From CAYVQU01 sp964453155 (GTDB lineage: Bacteria > Chloroflexota > Anaerolineae > Anaerolineales > UBA11858): a stretch of DNA of 14,007 nucleotides. The first letter of the stretch is position 1. Each line of letters starts with the position of its first letter. Below are positions 14,006 through 14,007 of this stretch, in pieces. A program made the translations under genes and the position numbers. The stretch covers positions 1-14,007 of the forward strand of contig CAYVQU010000144.1 in assembly GCA_964453155.1 (NCBI GenBank). Direction: 5' to 3'. Below the pieces are notes generated by a model. The model was given only the letters and a program-made list of their open reading frames with translations. It made no database searches and was not told the origin of the DNA.

Positions 14006-14007
14006 TG

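Noticed and set aside
1..14007. CRISPR array, tRNA, rRNA, transposase or integrase
   Set aside because: No repeated spacer-length units, cloverleaf, ribosomal RNA sequence or recombinase motif was seen on either strand.

Overview
The window looks like an accessory island in a bacterium of moderate G+C, most plausibly a member of the Chloroflexota (Anaerolineae-like). That placement is inferred from gene content and style (ROK regulator with a sugar-type permease, URO-D-fold enzyme, type II secretion F-domain protein beside an M23 peptidase and a replication-relaxation-like protein); nothing here is a phylogenetic marker. No rRNA, tRNA, CRISPR array or transposase is visible.

Layout. (1) 3-452, plus strand: the C-terminal end of a TraG/VirD4-type coupling ATPase. 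(2) 453-1409: an AT-rich patch with a strong promoter, a roughly 100-nt transcription unit ending in an intrinsic terminator (possible small RNA or leader), and a 234-codon reading frame that joins the start of a DUF4297/Cap4-type nuclease to the end of an SMC-like ATPase. I read this as a deletion-fused relic of an antiphage operon. (3) 1446-3365: a tight three-gene operon encoding an aldo/keto reductase, a small membrane protein and a DUF6155 protein, followed by a classic terminator at 3552-3584. (4) 3674-6033: a two-gene operon encoding an alanine-racemase-fold PLP enzyme that lacks the usual catalytic tyrosine, and a class V aminotransferase-fold PLP enzyme. (5) 6127-11126: a consensus promoter with a ROK-type operator, then a ROK regulator, an amidohydrolase, a GPH/MelB-type permease and a URO-D-fold protein. 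(6) 11259-13941, minus strand: three genes coupled by 4-nt overlaps, encoding a TadB/T2SF-like membrane protein, a membrane-anchored M23 peptidase and a winged-helix replication-relaxation-like protein, with the end of another gene at the right edge.

How it fits together. Blocks 4 and 5 look like one catabolic locus for an amino-group-containing small molecule: uptake by the permease, hydrolysis or decarboxylation by the amidohydrolase, two PLP enzymes acting on the amino acid part, and the ROK protein sensing an inducer and repressing its own promoter. The substrate cannot be read from the sequence. Blocks 1 and 6 resemble conjugation or secretion modules pointing inward from both ends, so blocks 2-5 may be cargo inside a mobile element; this is inference. 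The most unusual items are the chimeric defence relic with its upstream small transcript, the racemase-fold enzyme with a Tyr-to-Phe change, and the regulator/permease/URO-D locus as an apparently undescribed pathway.
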